This document shows positions 25,066 to 36,712 of a stretch of 64,000 bases of DNA, piece after piece. Source of the stretch: Ancylostoma caninum. Taxonomy: Eukaryota; Nematoda; Chromadorea; Rhabditida; Ancylostomatidae. A program made the position numbers and the translations under genes. The stretch lies in contig JBAJFG010000384.1 in NCBI GenBank assembly GCA_037903475.1, forward strand, positions 3,549,001-3,613,000, written 5' to 3'. Each line of letters begins with the position of its first letter. Positions within the stretch are counted from its first letter, which is position 1. The notes beneath the pieces are model-generated. The model worked only from the letters and a program-made list of their open reading frames with translations. It made no database searches and was not told the origin of the DNA.

Positions 25066-25602
25066 AGGTTGCCCGCAGAGTTCCGGAACGCGCTTGAGCG
25101 CGTCTCGGCGTTTGAGGCAAGCTGATGGATATCGATCTTGGTTATCGGCGATTGCCACGCGCGCGCTCGTAGCAAAATCGTTGGAGACCGCAGAGTCCAA
25201 TCCAGCTTCCGCCGCCAGCTCCTGGCTGCCGAGCGATGCTGGCCGACGCGCGACGACCACGTTCTGTCGATAAAAACGAACACAACTCCCCGATAGATCA
25301 AGACGCGCGCGTTGTGAGTGTCCGCGCGCAATCACCTAGCGGACGCTGCGCGCGACAGCCAGCAGCTACGCCGATGAGCGCGTTTGCCGAACGCGCTCAG
25401 GCTGCCGCTATACTCCTCGAGGAGTATAGCGGTTTCGGTCGCTGCTGTCGTCGACAACGGCGACCGACCGTCGCTAGCGACGCCCCGCCCACGATCAATA
25501 CGCACGACGGCCACTGTCGCCGCTACGCCGCGACCGAAACCGCTATACTCCTCGAGCAGTATAGCGGCACTGTCAAGCGCGTCTGAACTCTGCGGGCAAC
25601 CT
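25066..25602. mobile_element. GC-rich foldback element with internal palindromes
   Basis: Outer inverted ends are AGGTTGCCCGCAGAGTTC and its complement. Inside, CCGCTATACTCCTCGAGGAG begins a perfect 28-bp palindrome at 25405-25432, and a near copy lies at 25540-25567. GACCGAAACCGCTATAC-type arms pair around 25.49 kb. Base composition differs sharply from the flanks. No target duplication found. Confidence 0.7.
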
Positions 25603-26115
25603 AACTGGAGCGTCTATAGAACGACGGATAGCTTACTCGCAAGTATATTGAATCGACATTGACTGCCTACAACAAAAAAAAAACTCTGAAAGCGTTAACG
25701 CTTTCGCGATAGAGCCGATTTTGAGCCTACCGTCGCGTGGGACACGCGCGCTTTTGGACGCTTTGGAACCGTACTCGACCGGTCGTGCACGTGGTGCCAA
25801 GGGGTACTTATTTTTCCCTTCCATGTAGAGCGCTAACTTCTTTCATGAAAATTATCGTTCCGATCGTAAATCTTAAGAATTCCTTCCCATACAAGTTGTC
25901 TACTGTTTTGTCACCACCATTGTTTTTCTGAAAGTTTGTTGATCTTTTAACTGTCCAAGTTCGAAATACCAGTGAAAAAGTCCGAGAAAATGTCTGCTTT
26001 GCCCCTTGCACGTATAGAAAAATTATATGTCTGTTGGTACATTACTACATAGGAATTAGCTAAATAAGAACGCTTCACGAAGATAGGACGCTAAATAGGG
26101 CGTGCTGGACGGGGT

Positions 26116-26151
26116 GTGCACGCGGTCACCCGCGGCGGACACCGCGTGCAC
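26116..26151. repeat. GC-rich 11-bp-stem hairpin
   Basis: GTGCACGCGGT (26116-26126) pairs exactly with ACCGCGTGCAC (26141-26151) across a 14-base loop. Another GTGCAC lies just downstream. Role unknown. Confidence 0.6.
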
Positions 26152-26927
26152 GACCGGTTGTGCACGTTGTCGCGAACGTTTCAAACTAGTTCCAACTGTG
26201 TGCGCTGAATTTGTGGCTGCGTATCCGCAGCCGCCATGGCTGCATCCCCCTGTTCTCTAACGATTCCCTTCTGAATCGAAGTCATGGTTCCGGCACAAGT
26301 TCGCAACGGTGGAAGATAATAGCAATGCGAGATGTGTAGCCATGTCTAAGGTAAATATTCTCAGGTGTTCACAAACCAGTGAAAGTACTCCATTTCGTCC
26401 GCTTCACTGAAGGGAGCAAACTTAAGCTTTTATGCTTGCAATCCGTGCAGCATATAATCGACGCTGACTAGACGTAGATGAGAAGCAGCGATGTTCTAGG
26501 TTGCTGTCCTACAAGTGCCCTTGGTGTTTTTTTTCGCTTTTTTCTGGTCTCTACAACTTCCGTTCCCACTGAAACAGACCATAAATGTCCGCGTCGACAG
26601 GTTCCCTATCATACAGCTGTTCCCGGAATAGCATGTTGCCCCATTCACACAGCAATTCATGGAAGCTAAGATTGGAAGGGTTAGTGTTAAGTGAACAGTG
26701 ACAGTGCAGTCTAAAGGCTTGTTCCGATAATGTACTGAGCTTTCGCCATCAAATCCTCCAGAATGCCTAGCAACCGAATGCACCCCCATTTAGTGTTTTA
26801 CCGAATCCAGTGAAACATGTAGGCTTAAACGTCCCAATCTTCTCCTATTAACGTTTCTCATAATATCATACCTATATAATAATGCGCTAGGCCCTATTTC
26901 GTAACACTGTCTGTTTGTGGCTTTTTT

Positions 26928-27054
26928 TCCGGAGTGATGCTCCTGGAGGTAACGCGGCACACGAGTCCGAGGCAGAGCGCCGCCAAACGGCACTGGCTCG
27001 GTTGGGCCCGCGTTTTCTTTTCCGGAGTGAAGCTATCCTGGAGGTAACGTGGCG
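26928..27054. repeat. Duplicated segment upstream of gtf-2H3
   Basis: TTCCGGAGTGATGCTCCTGG then AGGTAACGCGGC (26928-26958) recurs with small changes at about 27020-27054, some 93 bases apart. The second copy lies about 225 bases before the gtf-2H3 start. Confidence 0.65.
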
Positions 27055-27266
27055 CCACTCTGGCTCGGTCTCGTAATAATTGTCCTCGTCGAAAACGACG
27101 ATAGTTGGGAATTGGCTCGCGTTCGCACATCCTTTTTATCTCTAGTCATTTTGGTCTTGGTCTAGTCTAGTCTCTTTTGAAGAAAGGCACCACTCCTTTG
27201 TGGACTTTCACTGCACATTTCCCACCGTTTTCTGGGAATGAACTGTATCTTGATAAAATTGATATC

Positions 27267-27278
27267 TCGTTTCTCCAG
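27267..27278 (+). promoter_or_regulatory. 3' splice acceptor abutting the gtf-2H3 start codon
   Basis: TCGTTTCTCCAG runs directly into ATG at 27279. This is typical of spliced-leader trans-splicing in nematodes, though a cis-spliced 5'UTR exon is not excluded. Confidence 0.5.
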
Positions 27279-30200
27279 ATGTCTACTCTTGCGTTGCTGG
27301 TCGAAGGTAGTGCATGTTCTTGGGGAAAGCTGGCTGTCCTTCATGGTAGCGAGACGATTAATGATGTCATTAGAGCTCTGGTAAAACAGTTTCACACATT
27401 ATTGAAGATTCACTGTTTACTTGAATATGGTTTTTTTAACTTTCATGTTTATTTCAGATCTCGTTTGCGAACTCACATCTTTCCATATCCGCATCCAATC
27501 AGTTGCTACTTTTTGCCTTTGCGAACAAGATAAAGCGTCGAGTACGTTCTATATTTGGAAGACAATCTCATCTAGTTTCAACTCCTGGCTCGGGATAATG
27601 CGTTCGTTTCCCTGAAACGAGAACATTTGGAATGTAGACTACACGGTTCTGTAGCATTGCAGGTTTTCACGAAGAGGAAGACCAGGAGGTGTTAGTTTCA
27701 GTAGACCTTTTGTTTATACGCGTATTCACTATGCTAGAAGTGAGGAATTGAGATTCAAGTCATACCAATAATATCTGTCCGACAATAATGTGCTAGGTAG
27801 TTGATATTGCGTGCACTTACATAAACAATGCTGTTTTGGTTGCTCTACAATTCGCAACGCGGGGCTGCTGCTGATGCTTCCACGGCGATGCTGAATGCAT
27901 TACGTGATACGCTCCGCGATAGCGCTAATTCTGATGACGATCGTATGGGAAGCCCACTGGCAGCAGTACTATCGCACGCAATTTGTCGTCAGTTTTTTTT
28001 GTTATTTGCTAGCCTTTGATTAAAAGTTTTCCCTATCTTTGTTTAGATTTGAAGCGTGCGGACAGCTCGACCACCAGTAACAATGAAGCGATAGCATCCA
28101 GTTCATCATCTGGTCGAGTGGTAATTGTAGCTATGACTGTCGACTTTGGTACCGAACATAGTGAGTTCGAAGCTTGCAGTTTTTGTGGGACATTTGAGTA
28201 GATTAGGAAGTGGCAAGCAAACTTATTTTAGTGAAGACAAGTCAGAATCACGTAGTTTTATATATACTCGTTACTTGTTTTAAGGTCCGTTGATGAACTT
28301 ATTTTTCTCTGCTGCCAAACATGGTATTTGTGTGGATGTAGTATCTCTTGTCGAGTCTAGTCCTCTCCTACAGCAGGCGGCCGATATCACCGGCGGCATT
28401 TTCCTACAAGTCGAGCAACCCAGCAAGTTGCTTAGCAGTATGATGGTATGTAGTTTGATCGTAAACGAAAACTAGGGTAGGTGGAAATAGCCTACGAAGG
28501 ACTTCTATGATTGAGTGGATTTTATAAGATGTTCCATGGAACTTGCTTCCTATGCTTTGCGATCTGCCGAGCTTTTTAAGTGTACAGGGTGACAACAAAG
28601 TCTTTGGCCAAAGACTTTGCAACAATTATTTTTTGTGGTTTGCCGGAAAACCCATGACTCTGCATTCATGTTGACTATCCAAATGTCTCGAACACACATG
28701 CAAAATTTCATAACCCATAGCTCTATTTGAATCTTGTACGATTAGCAAATATGAAACGAGGTATACATGGAAATGACCGCAAGTAGAGCCTCGAGGACAT
28801 CTTTTCCAAGAACTTCTTTTGGTTGGCTCTCCAGTTCACCAATTTTCTGCTCAGTATTCAAGAGGGTAGAAGCCTTCTATCCTAGGGAGATCCTTGTTTG
28901 AACTTGTTTTATTAATCGGAAAAGGTCAATAGATTGCCACCTCTACTTTTCCCCACTAAAATTCACAAAACAAGGGGCAACACTGGGCAAAGCGAAATCC
29001 TAAGAAGTATGTTATTTCGTAGTCTTAAGCACATCTGATGAAAATAGGGTGGTTATTTGACAAGAGTATTTCATCAAGTTTCAGAAGAAAAAGCACCAGA
29101 GGATTAGTGCTGACTTTTGCTGAAATACCAGCTCCCTTGGTATAGATATAAGGAGAACACCGGACCATAAATGCTGGACCAAGTTGCGGCCGTTGTGCGT
29201 TGCGGTCGCCGACGATTTTGTCGACTCTTCAGAGAAGCCAAGAGAGATATCTAAAATCCAAGAGTGGATTCTTGAAGCACATGAATTCTACATAGCCCAG
29301 ATATATTTTCAGATTGTTATTCCATCTAATCCCAGTTTTACAATTCGTTATATTCGGCCAAAGACTTTGTTGTCACCCTGTATATAGCTAGATATAGACG
29401 GCTTACTTGAGACTTTCTGCTACGTACATATAGGATTTCTAAATCACTATGTATGAAAATAGTACATTCAGCTAGCTAAAGGATTAAACTAACCAGAGTA
29501 CATTTGAGAATATTCGCGTACTTAGGAAATATTTGAACCTCGGAAAGAGTTAAAAATCATGTTGCTTCAAATATCTGAATTTTGAGTAATCTGAGCGAGA
29601 GCCTCCTTGAGAAATCAGAATTTTGAATTGTCAGACCTCCCCCTAAACGAGGAATGGGTGAATTGTTCGAATATTCAAATATTTCGTCGAATATACATAT
29701 TAGATTCGGTCACATGTATACTGTGGAGTTGGAGCCTCCCGATTTTAATCTTACAACTATCAGGTTGGTGCGAAATTAATTGCCGAAACGAACACTTCAG
29801 TTCAAAGTGGTATAACTTGGCTAAAACACAGCAATCTTCATCAGTGTAATGCTCATTTAATTCGCTAAATCTTCCCTAACCATATGTTGAAGACGCTATG
29901 CCTCTACACTGAAAACTGAGATCGCAGAAATCTAAAAACTTTTGGAAGGCGATTTCGGCATGCTCTAGATCAGCAGTTGGCTGCCGTCGCAGATTTGCAT
30001 CTGGGACTCGGGAAAACTGATATTCGGTAAGGGAAAGGTCGGAAAATAAAGGGGATGAGTGAGCACCTCGATGCCTCACTGTGCCAGTTTTTGCCGGGTG
30101 AGTTTCCATGTGAGAGGTATAGTGCTACCCTAGTGCAGGGGAAAACTTGGTTCTTCTCACCACTGCCAACCATATCTACCGCAAATTTTCGGACATCAGC

Positions 30201-30873
30201 TCGAAATTACAATAGTAGGACTCTGCTGTCAACGACCGACTAGGATGGAAAAGGTTACAGCTGATCACAGCCTTACAGCACCAGCAAACTCCCAACATAA
30301 CTCCTTAGAAGATCTGGTTCAGGAAAACTTAGAAGTGGGAGGTCGTCTCTGTCCATATCCATATGCATTTCTTGTTATTGTACAGAAACTGAGCTTCGTT
30401 CACAGTAACTACATGGTCTCAACTGATCAATCAATCTGTGGTATCGATTCAGACACATCTTCTTGGCGATCCCTCTTCTCGATCCTTATTCCCACATCCT
30501 ACATTGACGGTCAGTTGCCTTTTTTCAAAAAGAAAAAAGTTGAAGTGAGGTGTTTTAGCTTGGCGTGGAATAGTTTTTTTTTTCTTCTTGAGTATACTGT
30601 TACTTTTCAGGAGGTTGATTACCGTGCTTCATGTGCATGTCATCATGAGTTGGTATCCTCCGGATGGGTGTGCTCTGTGTGTCTGTCAGTATTGTGCCAA
30701 TTTATGCCAATTTGCAAGGCGTGCGGGTACTTCTTCATGCTTTCATTACGTTCCTCCAAATCCGGTAGTGACTCAGCGTTTCAGGTTTTGCAACATATGA
30801 TCATTACAGGGCGATCTTCAAGGTGAATACTCTGCTGCCCCGGAAAGTCCAGAAGCGGAAGAGGAGAGATTAG
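27279..30873 (+). CDS. gtf-2H3: TFIIH core subunit p34/Tfb4 (GTF2H3)
   Basis: Exons: 27279-27380, 27458-27541, one unresolved stretch, an exon ending 27987, then 28047-28160, 28285-28445, 30453-30509, 30611-30726, 30810-30873. The protein begins MSTLALLVEGSACSWGKLAV, the start of the von Willebrand-like domain, and continues FANSHLSISASNQLLLFAFA. Later come GRVVIVAMTVDFGTEH, LFFSAAKHGICVDVVSL and QQAADITGGIFLQVEQPSKL. It closes with a four-Cys zinc module (VDYRASCACHHELV, WVCSVCLSVLC, CKACG) and a basic tail ending RKVQKRKRRD. Order and spacing match Tfb4, which pairs with p44 in TFIIH for transcription initiation and nucleotide-excision repair. The start codon lies directly after a CTCCAG acceptor. 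The join between 27541 and the exon ending 27987 is unclear: no AG precedes that exon in its open frame, so about 30-40 loop residues are missing from the model. The 2-kb intron 28446-30452 holds two transposon remnants. Confidence 0.92.
28585..29380. mobile_element. 796-bp Tc1/mariner-type element, non-coding (gtf-2H3 intron)
   Basis: Inverted ends CAGGGTGACAACAAAGTCTT and AAGACTTTGTTGTCACCCTG, flanked by TA at 28583-28584 and 29381-29382. The interior has stop codons in all frames and no recognisable transposase. It lies in intron 28446-30452. Confidence 0.82.
29759..30130 (-). pseudogene. Mariner transposase remnant (gtf-2H3 intron)
   Basis: The minus strand reads GAHSSPLFSDLSLTEYQFSR then LDFCDLSFQCRGI, the tail of a mariner transposase (PYSPDL..Y..F followed by the FYRRGI-type end). 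A mariner-like terminus AGGTTGGTGCGAAATTAATT lies at about 29763. The other end and the N-terminal half are missing. Confidence 0.75.
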
Positions 30874-31314
30874 AGCTTGTTGTACATATTATTCACCTAT
30901 GGTTACTGTTCAGAATTACGAGTACAGTAAAGAATTCCTTCATTTGTACCTCTATTTTTCGACAAGCTTATCTGCTATCTTATTCTTCTCTTTGTTCACT
31001 GCCTCTTTGTTACTTTTTTTTCTACTCCTCTCTACCTCTACAGGTGCAAACCCTCATTGTAGGTGAAGCAGTGCAATATCGCAATTCCTGTGTAAATCGA
31101 GCTACATACCTGCCCATAGCATGAGCTAAACAGAAGGCTCAGGATTTGTTATTCCAGTACCGATTGAAGCTGTTGATTTACTCTTCAGAGAACTAAGACG
31201 AGGTATGTTGCCGCAGTAGTAGGTTCTTAAATATTAGGCGCGTTGCTTGGGCGGCACATGTAATGCTACATAGCTTGGTAAGGAAATTCGGTTTAAAATA
31301 GACATCTGCTTATA

Positions 31315-32196
31315 TTAGGGTGGTCAGAAAGTCTTGAGCCGTTTTTGACTTTTTTTGCGCTTTATTTTATTACTTAGCCCACAGTGGAATTTGCTGAACA
31401 ATATAATAGCCACAGTTAGTCACTGCTGTGTTCCACCTAATGGGCCGGTCAGCGTTCCCCTTCTTCCAGAACTGGGAAGACTGGAAGCCAAAGAAATCGC
31501 TGACCTCCGTTCCAACATGGTCAACTTTGGTGAATTTTTTCTTAGCCAGGAATGCCTCGAGGGGATGAAATAAGTGACAGTCAGAAGTGGCAACGTCAGG
31601 ACAATACGGTAAGTGGGGAAGCGTGTCCCAACCCAGCTCCTCCTATTTTTCAGGGGTCTCTTAAGCAAAATGGGGCCTAGCGTCACCATGGCGTAGGTGT
31701 ACAAAAAACTCATCTTTGCCGTTTTTCTCAAACAGCATCCGCGACCTTCCGGAATTGATTGGCGTATGTGTTACTGATGACCTTGTATGTTTGCGGGAGC
31801 AGCTTACAATACGACATTCCTGGCGAATTCAGAGGTAGCAAAGGAAACACTTGTATGGGTGGGGTGCGATTTGGTGGATCTTCTGCTCGACGGAGCCACA
31901 TGCAAGATGTATATTAGAATCGTAGAGGACACAACTCTCATCTCCAGTAATTAGTTATTCCATAAACTCCTTTCGGTGTGATCAATGAAGGAAAAACTGA
32001 TCTTGGGTAGGAGGACCTCTTTCGGATTTGACGACGTAATTAAAGTGAGGAAAGCCAATTCGGCTATATATGCCTATTATGGAGAAGCCTCGAGTTTGCT
32101 CTACGATTACCACATGGTAAGCCATGGGTACCGATCAATAATCAAAAGTTCTGGAACTTTCAAAAAAATCGGCTCAAGACTTTCTGACCACCCTAA
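31315..32196 (-). mobile_element. 882-bp mariner element with decayed transposase
   Basis: Inverted ends TTAGGGTGGTCAGAAAGTCT and AGACTTTCTGACCACCCTAA, with TA at 31313-31314 and 32197-32198. The minus strand holds, across stops and frameshifts, TGDESCVLYDSN (near 31.94 kb), LRHGDARPHFA (near 31.68 kb) and LPHLPYCPDVATSDCHLF (near 31.59 kb), the catalytic-domain blocks of mariner. A full element would be nearer 1.3 kb. Confidence 0.88.
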
Positions 32197-33212
32197 TATT
32201 TTCGCGATAACTTCGTCCAGCTACATACTCGTTGACTATCGTTGGTCACCACCATTCAGCATAGCTACAGCATGCGCACAAATTATTGGCGCGTGGTTTT
32301 TTAAGCCCCAATCAGCGGTGACTGAGCTAGTTCAAAGGCCATGCTGTGGGTATGTTTGTTGGAGCAACTCCTACCGTAAGAGACAGCAAGATTGCCGAGT
32401 GACCTCGTTCCTGATGTGTAAAGACTTAGAGAAGCTTTAAGCTCAGACCGTCCTTGGCACGCAGGTATTATTTCACAATATTTTTTCAAGATTTCTCAGA
32501 AACGGATTTCCACCGGTTTCTTCTGTACCTACTTAGTAGTACAGACTTTACCCACTAACACTTCTAAAGTGGAGCTTACAGGAATGCAAATGGAGTGAGT
32601 GACTTAGACTACGAGCCAAAATTCAGGAAAATCACCCATGAAACCACTTTTGGATGAATTTTGCCTTGTAAACTGGAGCTGAACGAGTTTGCAAAAGCCA
32701 CTTTTACTTGTAGAATTGGAAATGTTCCACGGTTTCAAAGCATTCACTATAGTTACTATCACTACTGATTATCAGTCCTGAATTCGCAAAAAATAGCAAA
32801 TATGGCCTGTTAGATAGAAAGCCAGTTTTGACCACGGTAATCACCTCGTGGTCCGATCCACAATGAGCGCGTAGTAACTGAGACTAAGTCGTGACATATC
32901 ATGCTTGGATGGTCCGAGTCTTCTAGAGCCTACCCCAGAGAATCTTGCAAGGAAGGTAGCTGTAACCGGCCCCGTGTCACCAGCGATTTGACAAGATTTC
33001 CTGAAGCCAGTGTAGGCACAGGAAGAGGTCATTTGGGAACGGTACTGTTTACGGTAGAGATGGCTCAATCAAGGAAATTTACAACATGACTTATGAATTC
33101 GCTCAATTCTGTCTGATTGGGGCTCAAAAAACCACGCGGCAGTAATTCGTGCGCACCCTGTAATCATGACACTGGTTCCTCGACATGAGTGGTGATTATA
33201 CTTGCAACCGAA

Positions 33213-33395
33213 TCGAACAATTATTCGATCATTCGAATAAATCATTCGAATCGAATCGTTCGAGAATTCGAATATTCGAAATTTTCTTTCTTCGACTATA
33301 TTCGATATTCGAATATTCGAAAAAGTCAATTTTCGAATATATTCGATTATTCGAATATTCGATGTTCCCATTATTCGAATGTGTCACCGGAGTAT
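33213..33395. repeat. ATTCGAA-rich palindromic array, copy 1
   Basis: Dense ATTCGAATATTCGAA-type words. A roughly 60-base core with AATATTCGAAAAAGTCAATT is shared with 35915-36072. Confidence 0.75.
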
Positions 33396-34480
33396 TCGAT
33401 CTCCTAATCACATGAATCACACGAAATACTTCAGAGACGTTTGTCTTGTCGATTTTTTTTTTCTGAAACTAACAGCACGCACGTGTTTTAGTCATCCAAT
33501 GCGCTCATCCAAAGGCGCTTTTCTCCCTCCACAATTCTGTCATCATGAGATTTCCCAGAAGTGTTGGTTGACCTAATCTCTACGCTTAGGAAGAAAATGC
33601 CAAGCTGAGAAGAAAAATGCTATTTTCTTTTTATCATAAATAGGGACTAAAAAGCATCCAATGCCGGGAAAACCCCTAAGTTCGGTAGAATATAAACGTG
33701 GAGGAGCATCATCAACCGAGCTCCTGGAGTGCAGCTTTGATGGTGTTGACAAAGTAGGGCCAGACATTCTCAGTCTTTATTAGGATTTTCAAACCAATAT
33801 TATTGGATTTTTCAAGAGCTTTTTCAGCCGAATTACTCGTTTTTTTAGCACGTTTGAGAAGCGCGATGTCTATCTAGATCATGCACTTTCTCTCAAGCAA
33901 TTCTCACGTCTTCATGAATAAATTTGACTAATCGTGATGGTTGGCTTCTTCGAAATAAAATATGATTCTTTTGAAGTATGGGACCACTGATGATCGTTTT
34001 AAGCCCAACTCGTCTTCCTCACATAACATAAGCCATCTGAGGGGTTTTAGTGGTCGTTCGAGCTTCGACTGAATGCTGGGAGAGTCGAGCGTCAATAGTG
34101 ATGTTTTCCATAGATGCAATACTCCATATCGTAGTCTTGAAACTTAAGCAAATTGTCGGTTTGATAAGAATCCGTTGTAACACTCTTTTAGAGCAAGAAC
34201 AGCGCTTTTGAATCGTGTACGACTTATAAAAGGTGACAGATACAGTAAGCTGGGTTTTTCGTAGACACAGCAACTACGTGGCGCGGCCGCGTCGCCCGCG
34301 TTGGAATCACCGTGGCAGATCAGAGTTTTATTGCTATTTTTTAGAATCATATTTTATGTTAAATATGTATCAAGAAAACCCTACAGTTTGGTGTCGCGGC
34401 GAGCATCCTAGCGCGAGCGCGAGCGTTTTTCGCGGTCAGCCGCGCTCCGGATTGATGAGGACACACAATCAAACAATTAA

Positions 34481-35204
34481 GGGTGTAGGTCGTATGGCGC
34501 GATTCTTCGGGTGGCACTATGGACAGGCTGAGTCTAAGGCACGCTACTACCACCCGATTACTGTCACGCGCTGCGGTTTGCTTGGATCTGCTTGACGGAG
34601 CAACTCGTCCACCCTATTATCCTACTGTGGAAGAGAGCGTGCAGAGTTGAAGATAACTCTATGTAATAATAATAATGAAAAACACGAGAAGAGATCTAAT
34701 AAATCTCCGAAGATAGAGACTGTCAAACTGACCGCTCATAAAATCGGACATTTCATACTTGACGACCTAATAGAAGTCATTCCTAGCACCGCTGAAATGT
34801 TTAAGAACTTCAGAAAGCCAAAATTTCGAGTAATTCAATTATTCAGCAGTTTGAAAGATTCTGTATTAGGAGTATTCGTTCGAATGTTTCAGAAAACTTC
34901 CTATCTTAACAGAGTATTCGTTGAGATTACGTAGAAACTTCTTTATTTCGACAGTACATCCACTTGGGTATTCAGATAAGCTTCATGTTCGAAACGTTCT
35001 TTCATCCGTATACCCTAGAAACCACTGGAACCGCTAGTTCAAAGTCCTTCTCTACGGTCGGATGGTGGTTGGATGGACGAGTTGCTCCGTCAGGCAGATC
35101 CACGCAAACCGCTACGCATGACCGTAATCGGGTGGTAGTAGCGTGCCCCAGAGTCAGCCTGTCCATAGTGCCACCCGAAGAATCGCGCCATACGACCGCC
35201 CCCC
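34481..35204. mobile_element. 724-bp foldback element with 9-bp target duplication
   Basis: Left end GGGTGTAGGTCGTATGGCGC and right end GCGCCATACGACCGCCCCCC. Arms of about 120 bp share CTACTACCACCCGATTAC and its complement. Exact direct repeats AACAATTAA lie at 34472-34480 and 35205-35213. The unpaired centre (about 34.62-35.07 kb) is AT-rich with no transposase. Confidence 0.85.
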
Positions 35205-35914
35205 AACAATTAATTGGTCTAGATATTTTAAGGAACTAAAAATACCCAGAACGCTCGTTTCAGACTTATTCGGACGTATATTATAGGTACGATTTCATTT
35301 ATTTGGCGACGACAAAAGTAAACTTGATCAAACTACCCATGCAATTTCTCACAAGAAGCTTCTCCGAATAATTCTTTCAATCACACATCCTGAAACCTTT
35401 ACTACGTCCAGGTCCGTGTCCATCTCTGCTTAGGCATTTCAAACCCCATGCTATAGTATACCAGGTGGACAGAACTAATCCGAACCCCCTCTGCTGGTAC
35501 TGGCAGCCGAGGAGTCGCGCCAGACGTCCTACAGTTCAGATCCCCATAGCTGATGGGCGGAGCATACGGTTGTCGCTCACCGCAATTATATTTCGCCTAG
35601 TGGGCTACACCCGATTCCGCGAAAAACTCCGATCGGCGCACACTGTAGGTGGAGAAAACTGCAACTGAAAAAAACGCACCTAATACTTTGTTTTCGCTTT
35701 GATATATTTTTGATATATTTTTTCTTTTGTTCGACTTTTGATCCATTTTTCGATTAGGTTTGTGTGGATTAGTTGAAGTGACTTGAAATTTTGTTTCTTC
35801 AACTAACTCGGTAGGATTGTTCAATTTTTACAACAATGAATTTTAAGGGGGCGCAAAATGTGTTCTAGATTGCTAGAGTTTTAAGTCTATTAAAGTTCCA
35901 ATCTAGGACTTTCT

Positions 35915-36072
35915 TTCGAATAATTTATTCGAATAAGTTATTCGAATATTTATTCGAAATTCGAATATTCGAAAAAACCAATTTTCGAATGTATTCGAAG
36001 ATTCGAATATTCGAGATTTTGGTTTTTCAAATATATCCGATTATTCGAATATTCGAATTTTTTTCGAAAATG
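35915..36072. repeat. ATTCGAA-rich palindromic array, copy 2
   Basis: Same words as 33213-33395, including AATATTCGAAAAAACCAATT in the shared core. Confidence 0.75.
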
Positions 36073-36466
36073 TGCAAGTATACTGGTGATTGCTCCGTTT
36101 CTCCTGAAAGTGCGGGTTATACTGCTGGAATGATGGAATAGCCAACAATTTGACATCCTCAGAAAGGTTTTAAGTAGACGGATCAAATGATTGGAACTAG
36201 ATCAGGAAAGTATGGTATGTAGAATGAGTGGACTCCAGTTTTCCATGTCTGTTCCACTAGTTTACACTACGTGTCTGTGCTAAAGATTTTTGAGATTGTC
36301 GCGTATGCAAGTTGGGTGGGGTATAATCAATCGCGAAGATAGTTGAGTATTCGTGCACAATATCCGTTTTTCCTTTCATCCTTTAATCCTTGTGCATTTT
36401 CCTCTGTTTTGTTTCTCTGTGACGTATTTCCAATTATCTTCCTCAGTGAGACAGACTACCACTTAG

Positions 36467-36712
36467 CAGTGGCGGACGCAGAAAGTGGGCGGAAGTGGGG
36501 TGGGGGGGGGGGGGCGTGGGAAAAAAGTGGGGTCATCGCCGTTTTGGGGACCCAGACGGGAAATAAAACTAATAAAAATATTAATTATAATAATAAATAG
36601 AAGGAACAAAGATAAACTGATGCAAGATTTTTATTTATATTGTAAAGTGATTTCGAAAATTTGGCGACCCATTCTCGTGGGGGGCCGCCCCCCCCCCCTG
36701 CGTCCGCCACTG
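36467..36712. mobile_element. 246-bp hAT-like MITE
   Basis: Ends CAGTGGCGGACGCAG and CTGCGTCCGCCACTG. Flanking octamers CCACTTAG and CCGCTTGG match at six of eight positions, consistent with an old 8-bp hAT duplication. It has a G run near its left end and a C run near its right. Confidence 0.8.

Larger units (their letters stand above)
23657..27278. other. Intergenic region between pcf-11 and gtf-2H3
   Basis: No gene is defensible. 23.7-25.0 kb is AT-rich with short ORFs that resemble nothing known. 25066-25602 is a GC-rich foldback and 26116-26151 a GC-rich hairpin. 26928-27054 holds a duplicated promoter-proximal segment ahead of gtf-2H3. Confidence 0.55.

Noticed and set aside
24445..25335. 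Minus-strand ORFs of up to 132 codons between pcf-11 and gtf-2H3
   Set aside because: No homology recognised, they overlap one another in different frames, and part falls in the GC-rich foldback.
30245..30826. 193-codon ORF in gtf-2H3
   Set aside because: It reads through an intron. Only the VDYRASCACHHELV part is coding, and the true exons have clear splice sites.
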